Of a stretch of 64,000 bases of DNA, positions 37,369-46,079 are shown piece by piece. The first letter of the stretch is position 1. Every line of letters begins with the position of its first letter. The DNA is from Brevibacterium jeotgali (GTDB lineage: Bacteria; Actinomycetota; Actinomycetes; Actinomycetales; Brevibacteriaceae): assembly GCF_900169175.1 (NCBI RefSeq), contig NZ_FXZM01000011.1, positions 62,001 to 126,000 on the forward strand. The letters run 5' to 3'. A program made the translations under genes and the position numbers. Under the pieces are notes generated by a model. That model did no database searches, was not told where the DNA came from, and saw only the letters and a list, made by a program, of their open reading frames with translations.

Positions 37369-39120
37369 TCACTCGGTGCCCACCGACGCGCCTGTGAAGG
37401 TCTCATTCACGCCCACCAGTCGGATCGGTTCCTGTGCGCCGGCCGGAACCACCCACGTCGCGATGACCGTACTGGTCTGCGTGAGGTCCTCCGATGTCTC
37501 AGTCTCTCCGATGACGTCCGCCGCTGGCGAGGGGATGGTGAGAGTGCCGGTGGTCGATTCGGTGCTGTCCGGCGAGATCGTGGATTCGGCCTCGACCACT
37601 CCGGTGACCACGGCACTGCCGTCCGCCGCCTCCATCGCGGTGAGCTGCGAGTCATCGCCTGCATAGGAGAAGGTGACTTCCGCCCCGCCGGCCTCCAGCT
37701 CGTCACTCTGCGAGGCCTGGTTGGACCGCACCTGGCTGGCGAATGCGTCCTCCTCGAACGCCTCCGCGCTGTCGGATTCGTCGCCCTCGGACAGGACGTC
37801 GGCATAGGCCGCGGGCACTTCGTTCGGGAGCAGTCGGTAGCCGCCGGCCTCCGGGTCGAGTAGTGCGGAGCCCTCGCGGGGGTCGGAGATCTCCGGGATC
37901 TCCGCACCCGGCTGGAGCACCGTCTGCGACCACACCGTGTAGTCGGCGCGGGCATCGGACTGCGCGAGGACCAGCAGCCGGCTCTGCTCGATCTCCGTGT
38001 CCTCGACGATCACGGACGTCGCACGGGGCCACGTGTCGGTCGCCGCGGTGAAGTTGACCTCCACGTCGCCGTCCGCGACGCCCGGTGGCAGTTCGAAGTC
38101 CTCGGACGCGTCCTTGACGTCGTATGCGGCGGACCGCTGCGCCAGGAAGGGCCCGGATGCGCGCTCCGCGAGTGCGTCCTCGTCCAATTCTTCGTCCGCC
38201 CCGGCGACCGTGCTCCGCGCCTTGTCGAGGATGGACGCGATCTGATCATCCGTCACTGCGGGACCCGCGTCGGTGGGCGCGGGATCCGGGTCCGGCTGAG
38301 GCAGCTCCGCGGGTCCGCAGCCCGCCAGAGCGATGACGGGGACGATCGCGAAGGCGGAGCCCGTCTCCGCGAGCTTGCGGCGACGCTCCTGGCGCGCAGT
38401 CCTGCGCTCCTTGTCGCGCTTGGCGCTGCGGAGGGACATGAAGCCCACCCCCAGTCCGATCAGCACGATCACACCGCCGCCGATCATGAGCGGGATGGCC
38501 CACGGGGTCGCCGTGTCGTTCGGCCACGTGATCGAGACGTCTGAGGCGGCGGGCTGCTCGCCGTCCGTGCCGATGACGAATGCTGTGCGGCCCGCGTCCT
38601 CGTCGAAATCCCAGGACACGGTGCCCTCGCCGGACTCCGTGGCCTCCCACAGGTCCGCTCCGCCCGGGGCGGGGACGGTGGCGAGCTCTTCGGGGTCCGG
38701 CTCTGCGGCCTCGTCTTCGGCCGCCTCGTCTTCGGCCGCCTCGTCAGCGGGAACATCAGTCGGGCCGGCCTCGGGAGCACCTTCGCCGCCGGTGAAGGTG
38801 CGCGACTCGAGCGAGTCCTCCTCCGCCAGCCCCACGATCCGCGTGGCGTCCGATGCCCCCACCCAGAAGTCCGCATTCTCCTTCGTGGTCCGAGAGATCG
38901 TGATCTCCTGGTCCGCTGCGGTCGCGGTCGCTGTGAGCGTCGCGGGGGTGTCGTAGAGGTTGAGCACCCCGGGTTCGACCACGACGACGGGACCCGGTCC
39001 GTCGAGCTGCACGGAGGCGGTCCTCGTGTCGTCGGGTGCCCAAACCGTCTTCTGCAGGACACCGAACATCCCCGTGATCAACCCGATCACGACGATCACG
39101 GCAGGCAGCACGTAGCGCAC
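37369..39120 (-). CDS. Fused membrane-lipoprotein two-module protein
   Basis: 583 residues; the start is GTG or ATG at 39120. Order: helix 1 (residues 1-22), exported beta-rich domain with an acidic Ala/Glu/Asp linker (about 115-150), helix 2 (IPLMIGGGVIVLIGLGVGFM, about 208-227), a basic cytoplasmic stretch, a third hydrophobic segment ending in a lipobox-like IALAGCGPAELPQP near 270, then a 310-residue exported domain. It looks like one ORF carrying both proteins that are separate at 35568 and 34507. An internal ATG at 38439, preceded by GGGGGTGGG, could also express the second half alone as a normal lipoprotein. First gene of the operon; no known family recognised. Confidence 0.75.
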   Translation of the reverse strand: MRYVLPAVIVVIGLITGMFGVLQKTVWAPDDTRTASVQLDGPGPVVVVEPGVLNLYDTPATLTATATAADQEITISRTTKENADFWVGASDATRIVGLAEEDSLESRTFTGGEGAPEAGPTDVPADEAAEDEAAEDEAAEPDPEELATVPAPGGADLWEATESGEGTVSWDFDEDAGRTAFVIGTDGEQPAASDVSITWPNDTATPWAIPLMIGGGVIVLIGLGVGFMSLRSAKRDKERRTARQERRRKLAETGSAFAIVPVIALAGCGPAELPQPDPDPAPTDAGPAVTDDQIASILDKARSTVAGADEELDEDALAERASGPFLAQRSAAYDVKDASEDFELPPGVADGDVEVNFTAATDTWPRATSVIVEDTEIEQSRLLVLAQSDARADYTVWSQTVLQPGAEIPEISDPREGSALLDPEAGGYRLLPNEVPAAYADVLSEGDESDSAEAFEEDAFASQVRSNQASQSDELEAGGAEVTFSYAGDDSQLTAMEAADGSAVVTGVVEAESTISPDSTESTTGTLTIPSPAADVIGETETSEDLTQTSTVIATWVVPAGAQEPIRLVGVNETFTGASVGTE

Positions 39121-39292
39121 GCTGGTCCCCTTCGTCGGCGTCGGAAGCTCAGTCAGAGTCTTCCCTGGAACAGTCCGAGTCTAGCGAACCGCACGGACGC
39201 GGGACTCGAACCTGCCGGTCAGGAAGCTTTCGCGATCCGGTCAGGAGGTGCCGTCGACCACAGCCGCTCCCGAAGCACCCGGGGCGACGGCA

Positions 39293-39298
39293 TAGGAT
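39293..39298 (+). promoter_or_regulatory. -10 box of the leaderless orn mRNA
   Basis: TAGGAT ends six bases before the orn ATG at 39305; no ribosome site fits between. The 184-base gap to the divergent fused-protein gene also holds a direct repeat of CCGGTCAGGA. Confidence 0.55.
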
Positions 39299-39304
39299 CA
39301 GCTC

Positions 39305-39919
39305 ATGGCTGCAGAGAGAATCGTCTGGATCGACTGTGAGATGACCGGTCTGGACCTGGACGTCGACGAACTCGTCGAAGTCGCCGTGATCGTCACGGAC
39401 TTCGACCTCAATCCGCAGGACGACGGCATCGACATCGTCATCCGCCCCTCCGACCGGGCGCTCGAGAACATGGGCGACTTCGTCACCACGATGCACACGA
39501 CCTCGGGGCTCATCACGGAGCTGGACGGCGGCACGACGGTGGAGGATGCGCAGGCGCAGGTGCTCGCCTACATCCGCGCACACGTCCCGACGGCGGGGAA
39601 GGCGCCGCTGGGCGGCAACTCCGTCGGCACGGACAAGGCGTTCCTGGTCAAGCAGATGCCGGAGGTGGTCGATCACCTGCACTATCGGATCCTCGACGTC
39701 TCCTCCGTCAAGGAACTGGCGCGCCGGTGGCACCCCCGCGCGTACTTCCAGTCCCCGGAGAAGACGGGCGGCCACCGCGCGCTGGGCGACATCCAGGACT
39801 CGATCCGGGAGCTCGCCTACTATCGTCGGGCGGTCTTCCGGGAGACGGAGCCCTCGTCCGCCGAGGCCCGGGCCATCGCCGGCGAGGTCGTCGCCGCCTA
39901 TGCGTCCGAGCAGGACTGA
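39305..39919 (+). CDS. orn: Oligoribonuclease
   Basis: 204 residues, DEDDh exonuclease. Metal ligands are Asp10 and Glu12 in VWIDCEMTGLDLD, Asp in GNSVGTDKAFLVKQMPE, and the His/Asp pair in GGHRALGDIQDSIRELAYY. It degrades 2-5 nucleotide RNAs, including c-di-nucleotide products, the last step of mRNA decay, and is essential in many bacteria. It is divergent from the fused membrane protein and convergent with the SCO6745-family gene. Confidence 0.96.
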   Translation: MAAERIVWIDCEMTGLDLDVDELVEVAVIVTDFDLNPQDDGIDIVIRPSDRALENMGDFVTTMHTTSGLITELDGGTTVEDAQAQVLAYIRAHVPTAGKAPLGGNSVGTDKAFLVKQMPEVVDHLHYRILDVSSVKELARRWHPRAYFQSPEKTGGHRALGDIQDSIRELAYYRRAVFRETEPSSAEARAIAGEVVAAYASEQD

Positions 39920-39948
39920 CCGGGCCGGACTCGGACGTGGTCCGACGG

Positions 39949-39978
39949 GCCGGCCCTGCCACTCCGGGCAGGGCCGGC
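39949..39978. terminator. Terminator hairpin downstream of orn
   Basis: GCCGGCCCTGCC at 39949-39960 pairs perfectly with GGCAGGGCCGGC at 39967-39978 around a six-base loop. It lies between the convergent ends of orn and the SCO6745-family gene and can serve both. Confidence 0.7.
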
Positions 39979-40021
39979 GCGGCGGGTCACCGACTGGGCC
40001 GGCCCGTATCGGATTCGGCGC

Positions 40022-40948
40022 TCAGCGCTTCGAGTCGCTCCCATGGCCGAACAGCTTGGACGGGAGGATGCCGGAGCCCAGGACGAGCTTCGCCACGACC
40101 TTCGCATCATCTGCGAGCGCGGACAGCGCGTCGTCATCGAGAACGTCCCAGGCAGCGGCGACCGCAGCGTCCGTGCGGTTCTCAGCGTCTTCCTTGAGAG
40201 CCGCACCGGCGTCCGTCAGGTGAGCATCGTCACCGGCGGAGGTGAGCAGACCACGTGCGGCGAGCGCCTTCGCAGTCTCCCGCCATTCCTCCTCTGTCCA
40301 TCCGCGAGTCTTCCGCATCGACCACGGGTAGAAGGAGCGTCCCGACGCGCTGTCGAGCACGATCGCCTCGAGTCCGCTGAGTCCCACCGTCACGAGGGCC
40401 GCGATGTGCGCGTCGCCCCGGTGCTCGCGCAGGAGGGTGACCGCCGTCCACAGATCGACTGCGGACTGCAGGCCCGGGTCCTCAGCACGAGCCTCGGCCA
40501 CGGCGCGGACGTGAGCCGCGTAGAGTGGGCGACCGCTCAGCGACTGTGCGTCCAGGACAGGCTGCAGGCGCTCGAGGATCCGCTCCACCAGCGCGTCGAA
40601 GCCGGCCCGATCCAGACCGGCCGTCGCAGCTGCGTCGGAAGCGAGGATCTCGGCGCTCATCGCCTCGACTCCGGCGATCCGCGCCGTCGTGACCTCCGCC
40701 GGGCGAACCGCCTCCCAGCAGGCGGGGACCTGGGTGGCGACATAGGCGGGTGCGTAGTTGAAGAACGTCGCGACGACGAGCTCTGCCGAAGGCGCGCCCA
40801 GAGGCGCGGACCTCTGCGCGAGGTAGTGCGCTTCCACCGGGACGCCGGCGCCCTCGAGCGCCTTCGTCATGGTGGGAGCGAAGTAGGAGGCGGAGTGGAG
40901 CGTGTCGAGGCGCTTCGTGGCTGATCGGGTCAGTGAGGTGCGTGTCAT
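40022..40948 (-). CDS. SCO6745-family protein
   Basis: 308 residues. The N-terminal part shows LDTLHSASYFAPTMTKALEG and SAELVVATFFNYAPAYVATQ, the pattern of the actinobacterial SCO6745 family; the middle has the helical LGLSGLEAIVLDSA kind of segment and the C-terminal part the winged-helix-like WTEEEWRETAKALAARGLLT. It is soluble. The family has no proven function; the C-terminal HTH-like part suggests regulation but that is inference. It ends at the hairpin shared with orn. Confidence 0.8.
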   Translation of the reverse strand: MTRTSLTRSATKRLDTLHSASYFAPTMTKALEGAGVPVEAHYLAQRSAPLGAPSAELVVATFFNYAPAYVATQVPACWEAVRPAEVTTARIAGVEAMSAEILASDAAATAGLDRAGFDALVERILERLQPVLDAQSLSGRPLYAAHVRAVAEARAEDPGLQSAVDLWTAVTLLREHRGDAHIAALVTVGLSGLEAIVLDSASGRSFYPWSMRKTRGWTEEEWRETAKALAARGLLTSAGDDAHLTDAGAALKEDAENRTDAAVAAAWDVLDDDALSALADDAKVVAKLVLGSGILPSKLFGHGSDSKR

Positions 40949-41075
40949 GCCTCAACCCTAACGACATCGCGTGATGCACGTCACGCACTGATCGCGTGCC
41001 GGACACGCACGGCGCACAGTCCGAGCCACCAGCGAACCGGCGGCCCCCTGACCGCCCGAGCAGGAGTGCAGCAGC

Positions 41076-41711
41076 ATGCAGAGAGCGACGATCTCCGTCT
41101 CCGAGGGACGCTTCCCCGAAGCCCACATCGACGGCCGCCGCATCATGGAGCCGTCGATCGGCTATGCGCTCACACGCCTCTGCGCACAGGCGCGCATGTG
41201 CGAGACCGGCATCCATGTAGAGGTCGACGACGCCGGCACACGACTGACCCTCGTCATCGACGCGGGAGGTCGCCTGCACACACCCCCGGACGCGCCAGCA
41301 CTCACAGACGCGCCTACACGCGCACGGTCCGACGCCTCGACCCCCACCCGAGCACTCCCCGCGACCCCGGAAGATCCGGCCACGCCGGCCGGCTTCGCCA
41401 GCGCCGTCCCGTCGAGAGCCTCCGCCGACCATCGCCGGACGTTCACGGCGCACTGCGACCCGGCGCCGCCGCTGACACCTCCGGACGACCGCGTCCGGCC
41501 ACACCAGAGAGAAGCGGCCCATCGGCGCACCGTCACCGATGACGCACCGCCCGCACCACCTCGGCACGCCATCGACTCAGGTCGCGCGCGTCCGACCTCG
41601 GCGGATGCGCCTCTCCCGTCGCAGGCACGCCCTGTTCGCGGCGGGTTCATCGCGGCGGCCGTCCTGGCAGCAGCCCTCCTCGCCTGCAGCGCAGTCCTGC
41701 TGCTCACCTGA
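41076..41711 (+). CDS. Tail-anchored hypothetical protein with shared N-terminal domain
   Basis: 211 residues; AGGAG lies nine bases before ATG 41076. Residues 1-70 are a small alpha/beta domain: MQRATISVSEG, a helix IGYALTRLCAQA, and two strands ending in TLVIDAGGRL. This domain is like the N-terminus of the protein at 42356 (shared pattern Ala-x-Ile-x-Val, Ile-x-Gly, Gly-x-Ala-x-Thr-x-Leu, Asp-x-Gly-Thr). About 110 residues of Pro/Thr/Ala/Arg-rich linker lead to a C-terminal helix, GGFIAAAVLAAALLACSAVL, so the small domain is probably cytoplasmic and the protein tail-anchored. I do not recognise the family. Confidence 0.7.
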   Translation: MQRATISVSEGRFPEAHIDGRRIMEPSIGYALTRLCAQARMCETGIHVEVDDAGTRLTLVIDAGGRLHTPPDAPALTDAPTRARSDASTPTRALPATPEDPATPAGFASAVPSRASADHRRTFTAHCDPAPPLTPPDDRVRPHQREAAHRRTVTDDAPPAPPRHAIDSGRARPTSADAPLPSQARPVRGGFIAAAVLAAALLACSAVLLLT

Positions 41712-41764
41712 GGCGCCCGCCAGCCGGGGCGGGAACGGCGGGAGCCGCCCCGGCGAAACGGCAC

Positions 41765-41813
41765 AAAAAAGCCTGAGTCGCGACATCGTCTGTCAACGAT
41801 GTCGCGACTCAGG
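41765..41813 (-). terminator. Intrinsic terminator of tRNA-His
   Basis: CCTGAGTCGCGACATCGT at 41772-41789 pairs over all 18 bases with 41796-41813, loop CTGTCA. On the minus strand it is followed by six T (41770-41765), a textbook terminator six bases beyond the tRNA-His CCA end. It may also end the hypothetical gene that stops at 41711 on the plus strand. Confidence 0.9.
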
Positions 41814-41818
41814 ACAAA

Positions 41819-41895
41819 TGGGGTGGCTAACGGGACTTGAACCCGCGGCCCCCGCGACCACAACGCGGTGCTCTACCGACTGAGCTATAGCCACC
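41819..41895 (-). tRNA. tRNA-His (GTG)
   Basis: The complement reads GGTGGCTATAGCTCAGTCGG and ends TAGCCACC followed by encoded CCA. The anticodon loop TTGTGGT gives anticodon GTG. The 5' base is the extra G(-1) characteristic of tRNA-His, paired with C73. Arms and the T-loop GTTCAAGTCC are normal. Confidence 0.95.
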
Positions 41896-42355
41896 ATCGT
41901 CGCTTGCACGCAGGCGACAGAGAAGAGTTTAGACCTTCTGCGCACCGTTCGCCAATCGAGGGACAAGCGCTCCCGGTTCCGGTGCGACTCGTCTCGATTC
42001 GACCGACCCCGCCCCGTGGTGCGGGCTCGTCGGCCGGGCGGGCTCGTCGGCCGGGCGGGCTCGTCGGCCGGGCGGGCCCGGCAGCAGGGTGGGCCGAACC
42101 CGCCCGGGGACGTGCGACGCCCTGATGATGATGTGCATCACCTTCGGTCCGCCCAGCGGCACACACCCCACCCCTCTCATCTGGGCCTGTAACTTTTCGG
42201 ACTCAGTGCGCCCACGAGTGCTGTTCCGAGGGATCTGCGCTCATACACTGGACTGCGCTGCCGACGCGGGCGCGCACGAACTGAACTACCGTTCTCAGGC
42301 CGCGCCACCGGAGAACGCACCACTACGACTTTGGAGTCAGAGGGTCCCGACTGTC
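41896..42355. other. Intergenic region between tRNA-His and the propeller protein
   Basis: 460 bases without a gene. Apart from the 17-bp repeats, there is a short palindrome TGATG-TG-CATCA at 42129-42140 and a TACACT hexamer at 42244-42249 that may be the -10 of the downstream membrane protein gene, giving a leader of about 100 bases. I see nothing else. Confidence 0.4.
42023..42073. repeat. Three perfect 17-bp tandem repeats
   Basis: GGGCTCGTCGGCCGGGC occurs three times head to tail, followed by a partial fourth GGGCCCGG. It lies upstream of the tRNA-His gene and of the membrane protein at 42356. Each unit contains a GGCC core and could be slippage or a set of binding sites. Confidence 0.85.
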
Positions 42356-44236
42356 ATGCATCATGCGAGCATCACCGTGGCGCCGGACCGCAGCGCCCAG
42401 GTGACGATCGCCGGCCAGAGCACGGAGCATCCGGATCTGGGGTCGGCGATGACGCAGCTGACCCACTGGGCCCGCGAGACCTCCCACGACATCGCTGTGG
42501 CCATCTCGGACGGAACGACGCTCAGTTCGCTCACGATCGCTGCGACCGGGCAGGTACAGGCAGGCTCACCGGCCCCCCTCTCCCCCACAGCGCCTCCCGA
42601 GGATCCGTCGCCAGCGCCGCCACGGCCGCAGACGGATCCCGCCGCCCCACCGCGCAGCCATCCGCATATCCTGGAGGAGCCGGACGACGACGTCCCGACG
42701 CAGCCGCTCACGGCACCGCAGTCGCCGCAGTCGCCGCAGTCACCGCCCAGCGACTCTCCGACAGCCGCGGACCCAGCGTCGACCACCTCGCTGGCGGAGT
42801 CGTCCGTGCCGACCGACGCTGAAGGCCCCGCCTACCCGATCGGCACTGCCTACTCAGGACCGGCAGCCCCCCAGCCCACTCCGTCCACTCGGCGCATCGA
42901 TCGGGCACCGGCAGGGGACCATGCACGCGCTTCCTCCGCCGCGGACGCGGAGTCGACTCCGGCTGACGGCACGAACGGAACGAGTTCGGGACCGATGGGC
43001 TCGGAACGGAGCGCCGGCACCCGACGTGCCGTGACTCGCCGGGCCACTGCGCCGCGCAGCGCATCCGCTCGTCGGAGGCGGAGCAGTACCCGACTCACCG
43101 TACCGAGCATCGTGCTGATCGCGCTTCTGGTCCTGGCCGCCGTCCTCTTCTTCCTGCCGAACTTCATCGGAACTCCCACGCCCGACGACTCGGATTCGGC
43201 GCAGAACTCACAGGCACCCACCCGCGCCCCTCTCACACAGGCGGACGCCTCCACTCCAGTACCCGGATTCGCCTCCGACGCAGCATGGGAGACCAGGGTC
43301 CCGCAGAATGCGTCCGTGACAGCGACCTCCCGCGGCGTGCTGGTCGTCGACGGCGACGAGGTCACGATCATCGATCCGGCAGACGGCTCTGAGCGACACC
43401 AGGAGTCGTACGACGGGTCCGTGACCTTCGCCGCAGACACCACCGTGGACGGTCAGCCGGCCCTCGTCTGGCAGCACGACGAGACCGTGCAGGCCCTCCT
43501 CGACGGAGAATCGCAACCCATCGAATACGAGCTGACCCCTGAGGCCCGGCTCTCGTCGGCGGGCACCTCCGTGCTGATCCGCGACGGGAACGCCCTCAGC
43601 ACTCTGGGCGAAGAGGGCCTCGTGTCCGTTCCGACACCCGCACCGGGCTCCACCCCCATGGCCCTGGACGGAGACGAGCTCATCAGCTCACCGTTCAACG
43701 GCCCCCTCTCGCGAACAGACATCGACACCGGCGAGAAGGCCGAGGTCGAGCTGGAGAGCCCAGGGGAAGGCCTGGAGATCAAGGAGTGGAAGTCCGCCGG
43801 GCACGGCCTCGCGATCAGCGTGTGGGGCGACCCCGGCGCCAGCACGAACAGCGGCCACCGACTGCAGCTCGTCGTCCACAGCCTGGACGACGGCGCGGTC
43901 GCCTCCATCAACGAAGTCTCCAGCGCGGACATCGGCGAAGCAGGGTGGACTCGAGGTCAGGGGTATTCGCTCGCATCGGTCGGCCCCTACCTCTACGACC
44001 TCGACACCGGGCTGCTCATTCTGGACGGAACGGATTCCGGCATGCAGTTCGGAGAGCCCCGCGGCAACCTCGTGCCCGGCACCCTGAACGGCGAGCCGGT
44101 CATCGCAGGAGGGCTCCAGTCCGACGCGCCGACAGCATTCTCCACCAACGCAGACCTCCTCGCCGTCACGGACGACTCGCGGTTCGCCATCACTCGTACG
44201 GGTGCCGACCGGATCACCGCGTACCCTGCAGGATGA
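42356..44236 (+). CDS. Single-pass membrane protein with exported propeller-like domain
   Basis: 626 residues from ATG 42356 (AGAGGG ten bases ahead). Residues 1-75 repeat the small domain of the protein at 41076 (MHHASITVAPDRSAQVTIAG). A 190-residue Pro/Ser/Thr-rich linker follows, with PQSPQSPQSPP steps, then a basic stretch and one helix (LTVPSIVLIALLVLAAVLFF) at about 245-265. The exported C-terminal 360 residues consist of strand repeats such as GVLVVDGDEVTIIDPADGSE and SVGPYLYDLDTGLLILDGTD, like a PQQ/WD-type beta-propeller. The polarity implies a cytoplasmic small domain and an outside propeller. No known family recognised; sensor or scaffold roles are guesses. Confidence 0.75.
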   Translation: MHHASITVAPDRSAQVTIAGQSTEHPDLGSAMTQLTHWARETSHDIAVAISDGTTLSSLTIAATGQVQAGSPAPLSPTAPPEDPSPAPPRPQTDPAAPPRSHPHILEEPDDDVPTQPLTAPQSPQSPQSPPSDSPTAADPASTTSLAESSVPTDAEGPAYPIGTAYSGPAAPQPTPSTRRIDRAPAGDHARASSAADAESTPADGTNGTSSGPMGSERSAGTRRAVTRRATAPRSASARRRRSSTRLTVPSIVLIALLVLAAVLFFLPNFIGTPTPDDSDSAQNSQAPTRAPLTQADASTPVPGFASDAAWETRVPQNASVTATSRGVLVVDGDEVTIIDPADGSERHQESYDGSVTFAADTTVDGQPALVWQHDETVQALLDGESQPIEYELTPEARLSSAGTSVLIRDGNALSTLGEEGLVSVPTPAPGSTPMALDGDELISSPFNGPLSRTDIDTGEKAEVELESPGEGLEIKEWKSAGHGLAISVWGDPGASTNSGHRLQLVVHSLDDGAVASINEVSSADIGEAGWTRGQGYSLASVGPYLYDLDTGLLILDGTDSGMQFGEPRGNLVPGTLNGEPVIAGGLQSDAPTAFSTNADLLAVTDDSRFAITRTGADRITAYPAG

Positions 44237-44425
44237 CCCGAATCCACGCCGTGCGGTGCCTCCGGTCGCTCTGCCTGGCCCCCATTCCGCACCACCCGCG
44301 ATGTGCTTGTCGCCACCTGCAACGCGATGTGTAAGAATTGTCCACGCGCTGATCGCACCGACGCGCACCCGCTGGATAGGATGACGAGGTCGCTCCGGCC
44401 CATCCGCCACAGAAGGTTCTCCCAC

Positions 44426-45643
44426 GTGTCTTCACCCATGCTCGCTCGCACGGCGCTCTCCGCTGCCGTCACGGCAGCGCTCGTCAGCGCGCCCGCGATG
44501 ATCGGCGCACCCGCTTCCGGGTCCGTGGCGGGCAGCGGAATCAGTGTGCTGGGTACGACTGCAGCGGTGCCGATCGCCACAGCGACCCCGACGGATGAGC
44601 CTTCCGCGTCCCCCGAACCCAGCGGCGCCCCCGACGACGACCAGTCGGAGGAGCCTCAGAACGAACCGGAAGGCGATGAGTCGCCCGGTCAGGACGAGGA
44701 CGAATCAGTGCTGCCGGACGGCTCGTTCGGTGTTCGCAGCGCCTCCGACCGAGACACCTTCGCGCTCTACGACGGCAGCGGGGATCTCTTCGACGCTGAG
44801 GACGAGGACTTCGATCACTCCGACATACACATCCCACTCCCGGACCCCCAGGGGGAAGAGCGCGACTTCGTTCTGACGGAGAACCGCGCTGCGCTCGATC
44901 TCGTCACCCCCGATCACCCAGAGGGGGAACGGTTTCGCCCGAATGCCAACGAGGAGGGCGAGAGGACATTCGCCTTCGATGTCGCCGACGACGGGACGAT
45001 AGGAGAGGTCTCCGAGACCACTCCGGACGAGCCGGACGAGCCCCAGGAGTCCGAAAGTCCAGAGCCGGGCCCGCCCCCCGAACCGTCTCCCACACCGCCT
45101 CCCACTCCGGACCCCACGCAGGACCCCACACCGAGTCCTCCCGACGACCCGGATCCCACCGATGAGCCGTCCTCTCCGCCTCCGCCGACGGATGACCCTG
45201 ATGACGGCGACGACCCTGTGGACGAGGGCGACGGCGATGGATCGGACGAGGAGGACTCCGAGGACGACCGGGGTGATGACATCCTGGACGATCCATCGAC
45301 CGGCAACGGATCGGATGACGGCGACAGCGACGACTCCCGCGAAGAAGTGCCGAGCGGGGACGATGATTGGGTGCCGACGGGCCCGCAGCGTCCTGACTAC
45401 TCCGATCCGGTCCCACAGCCCCCGGGTGCGGACGACGACGACTCGATCACCCCGGACGACGAGGAGAGTGCGGAGCCGCAGGCCGGAGACGACGAACAGG
45501 ACTCCGACGATCTCGCAACCGATTCCTCCGACGACGGGGACGGCCGCGACGGCGTGCCGTGGCAGATCGGAGTTGTTGTTGCGATCGGGGCGGCCGCGAT
45601 CGGCTTCATACTCTTCGTGGCGGGTCGACGCCGCAAGGACTGA
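44426..45643 (+). CDS. Secreted, membrane-anchored Asp/Pro-rich stalk protein
   Basis: 405 residues from GTG 44426, with AGAAGG nine bases upstream. A signal peptide (MLARTALSAAVTAALVSAPA) precedes an acidic Ser/Pro/Glu linker, a compact region at about 95-200 (FGVRSASDRDTFALYDGSGD, then HIPLPDPQGEERDFVLTENR) and a long Pro/Asp/Glu/Ser stalk of 180 residues. The C-terminus is one helix (WQIGVVVAIGAAAIGFILFV) with AGRRRKD inside, so the protein is anchored with its stalk outside. There is no LPxTG motif. It follows the propeller protein by 190 bases and is probably part of the same surface system. Family unknown. Confidence 0.72.
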   Translation: MSSPMLARTALSAAVTAALVSAPAMIGAPASGSVAGSGISVLGTTAAVPIATATPTDEPSASPEPSGAPDDDQSEEPQNEPEGDESPGQDEDESVLPDGSFGVRSASDRDTFALYDGSGDLFDAEDEDFDHSDIHIPLPDPQGEERDFVLTENRAALDLVTPDHPEGERFRPNANEEGERTFAFDVADDGTIGEVSETTPDEPDEPQESESPEPGPPPEPSPTPPPTPDPTQDPTPSPPDDPDPTDEPSSPPPPTDDPDDGDDPVDEGDGDGSDEEDSEDDRGDDILDDPSTGNGSDDGDSDDSREEVPSGDDDWVPTGPQRPDYSDPVPQPPGADDDDSITPDDEESAEPQAGDDEQDSDDLATDSSDDGDGRDGVPWQIGVVVAIGAAAIGFILFVAGRRRKD

Positions 45644-45743
45644 CCCCCGGATGTCCCGTACCGTGTGAGGTGAGGGAGCCGGATCCGCGCTCCCGTCCAT
45701 TCAGCCGCCGCACAGTCGGCGCCACCGCCCGGAAGGGGACGCT

Positions 45744-46079
45744 ATGACCGCAAAGGGTACGTTCGTCTACGGCCTCGACAAGGAGAATTCACTCGCACTG
45801 AGTTTCCCCGCGCATGAGGCCAGGACACTCGAAGTCGCACTGTTCGACGAATTCGACCACGGCCGTGGTGTGCGCGTGACGTTCCACGTGATCATCGGCA
45901 AAGCGTCGGGATATCGGACCTTCTATCTGACCGCGGCGGCCCCGATCCACTTCGCCTACAGCGATCAGGACGAAGCGGCACCCGACGAGGAACTGCTCGC
46001 ACGCTTCCGGACTGCCATAGCGGAGAAGCGTGCACTGCACTTCCCCGTCGAGAGGATGCCGGGAGAGGTCGAGGCATGA
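45744..46079 (+). CDS. Hypothetical protein coupled to pncA
   Basis: 111 residues; GGAAGGGG precedes the ATG. It looks like a small soluble alpha/beta protein (YGLDKENSLALSFPAHEART, VRVTFHVIIGKASGYRTFYL). Its stop overlaps the nicotinamidase start by four bases (ATGA), so they are coupled. I do not recognise the family; any role in NAD metabolism is inference from coupling only. Confidence 0.7.
   Translation: MTAKGTFVYGLDKENSLALSFPAHEARTLEVALFDEFDHGRGVRVTFHVIIGKASGYRTFYLTAAAPIHFAYSDQDEAAPDEELLARFRTAIAEKRALHFPVERMPGEVEA

Noticed and set aside
37369-39120. A frameshift joining two genes by sequencing error
   Set aside because: The frame is continuous with no internal stop and the linker is plausible protein, so a real fusion is more likely; an error cannot be fully excluded.
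42023-42073. CRISPR or origin iterons
   Set aside because: Only three contiguous units, no spacers and no replication gene nearby.
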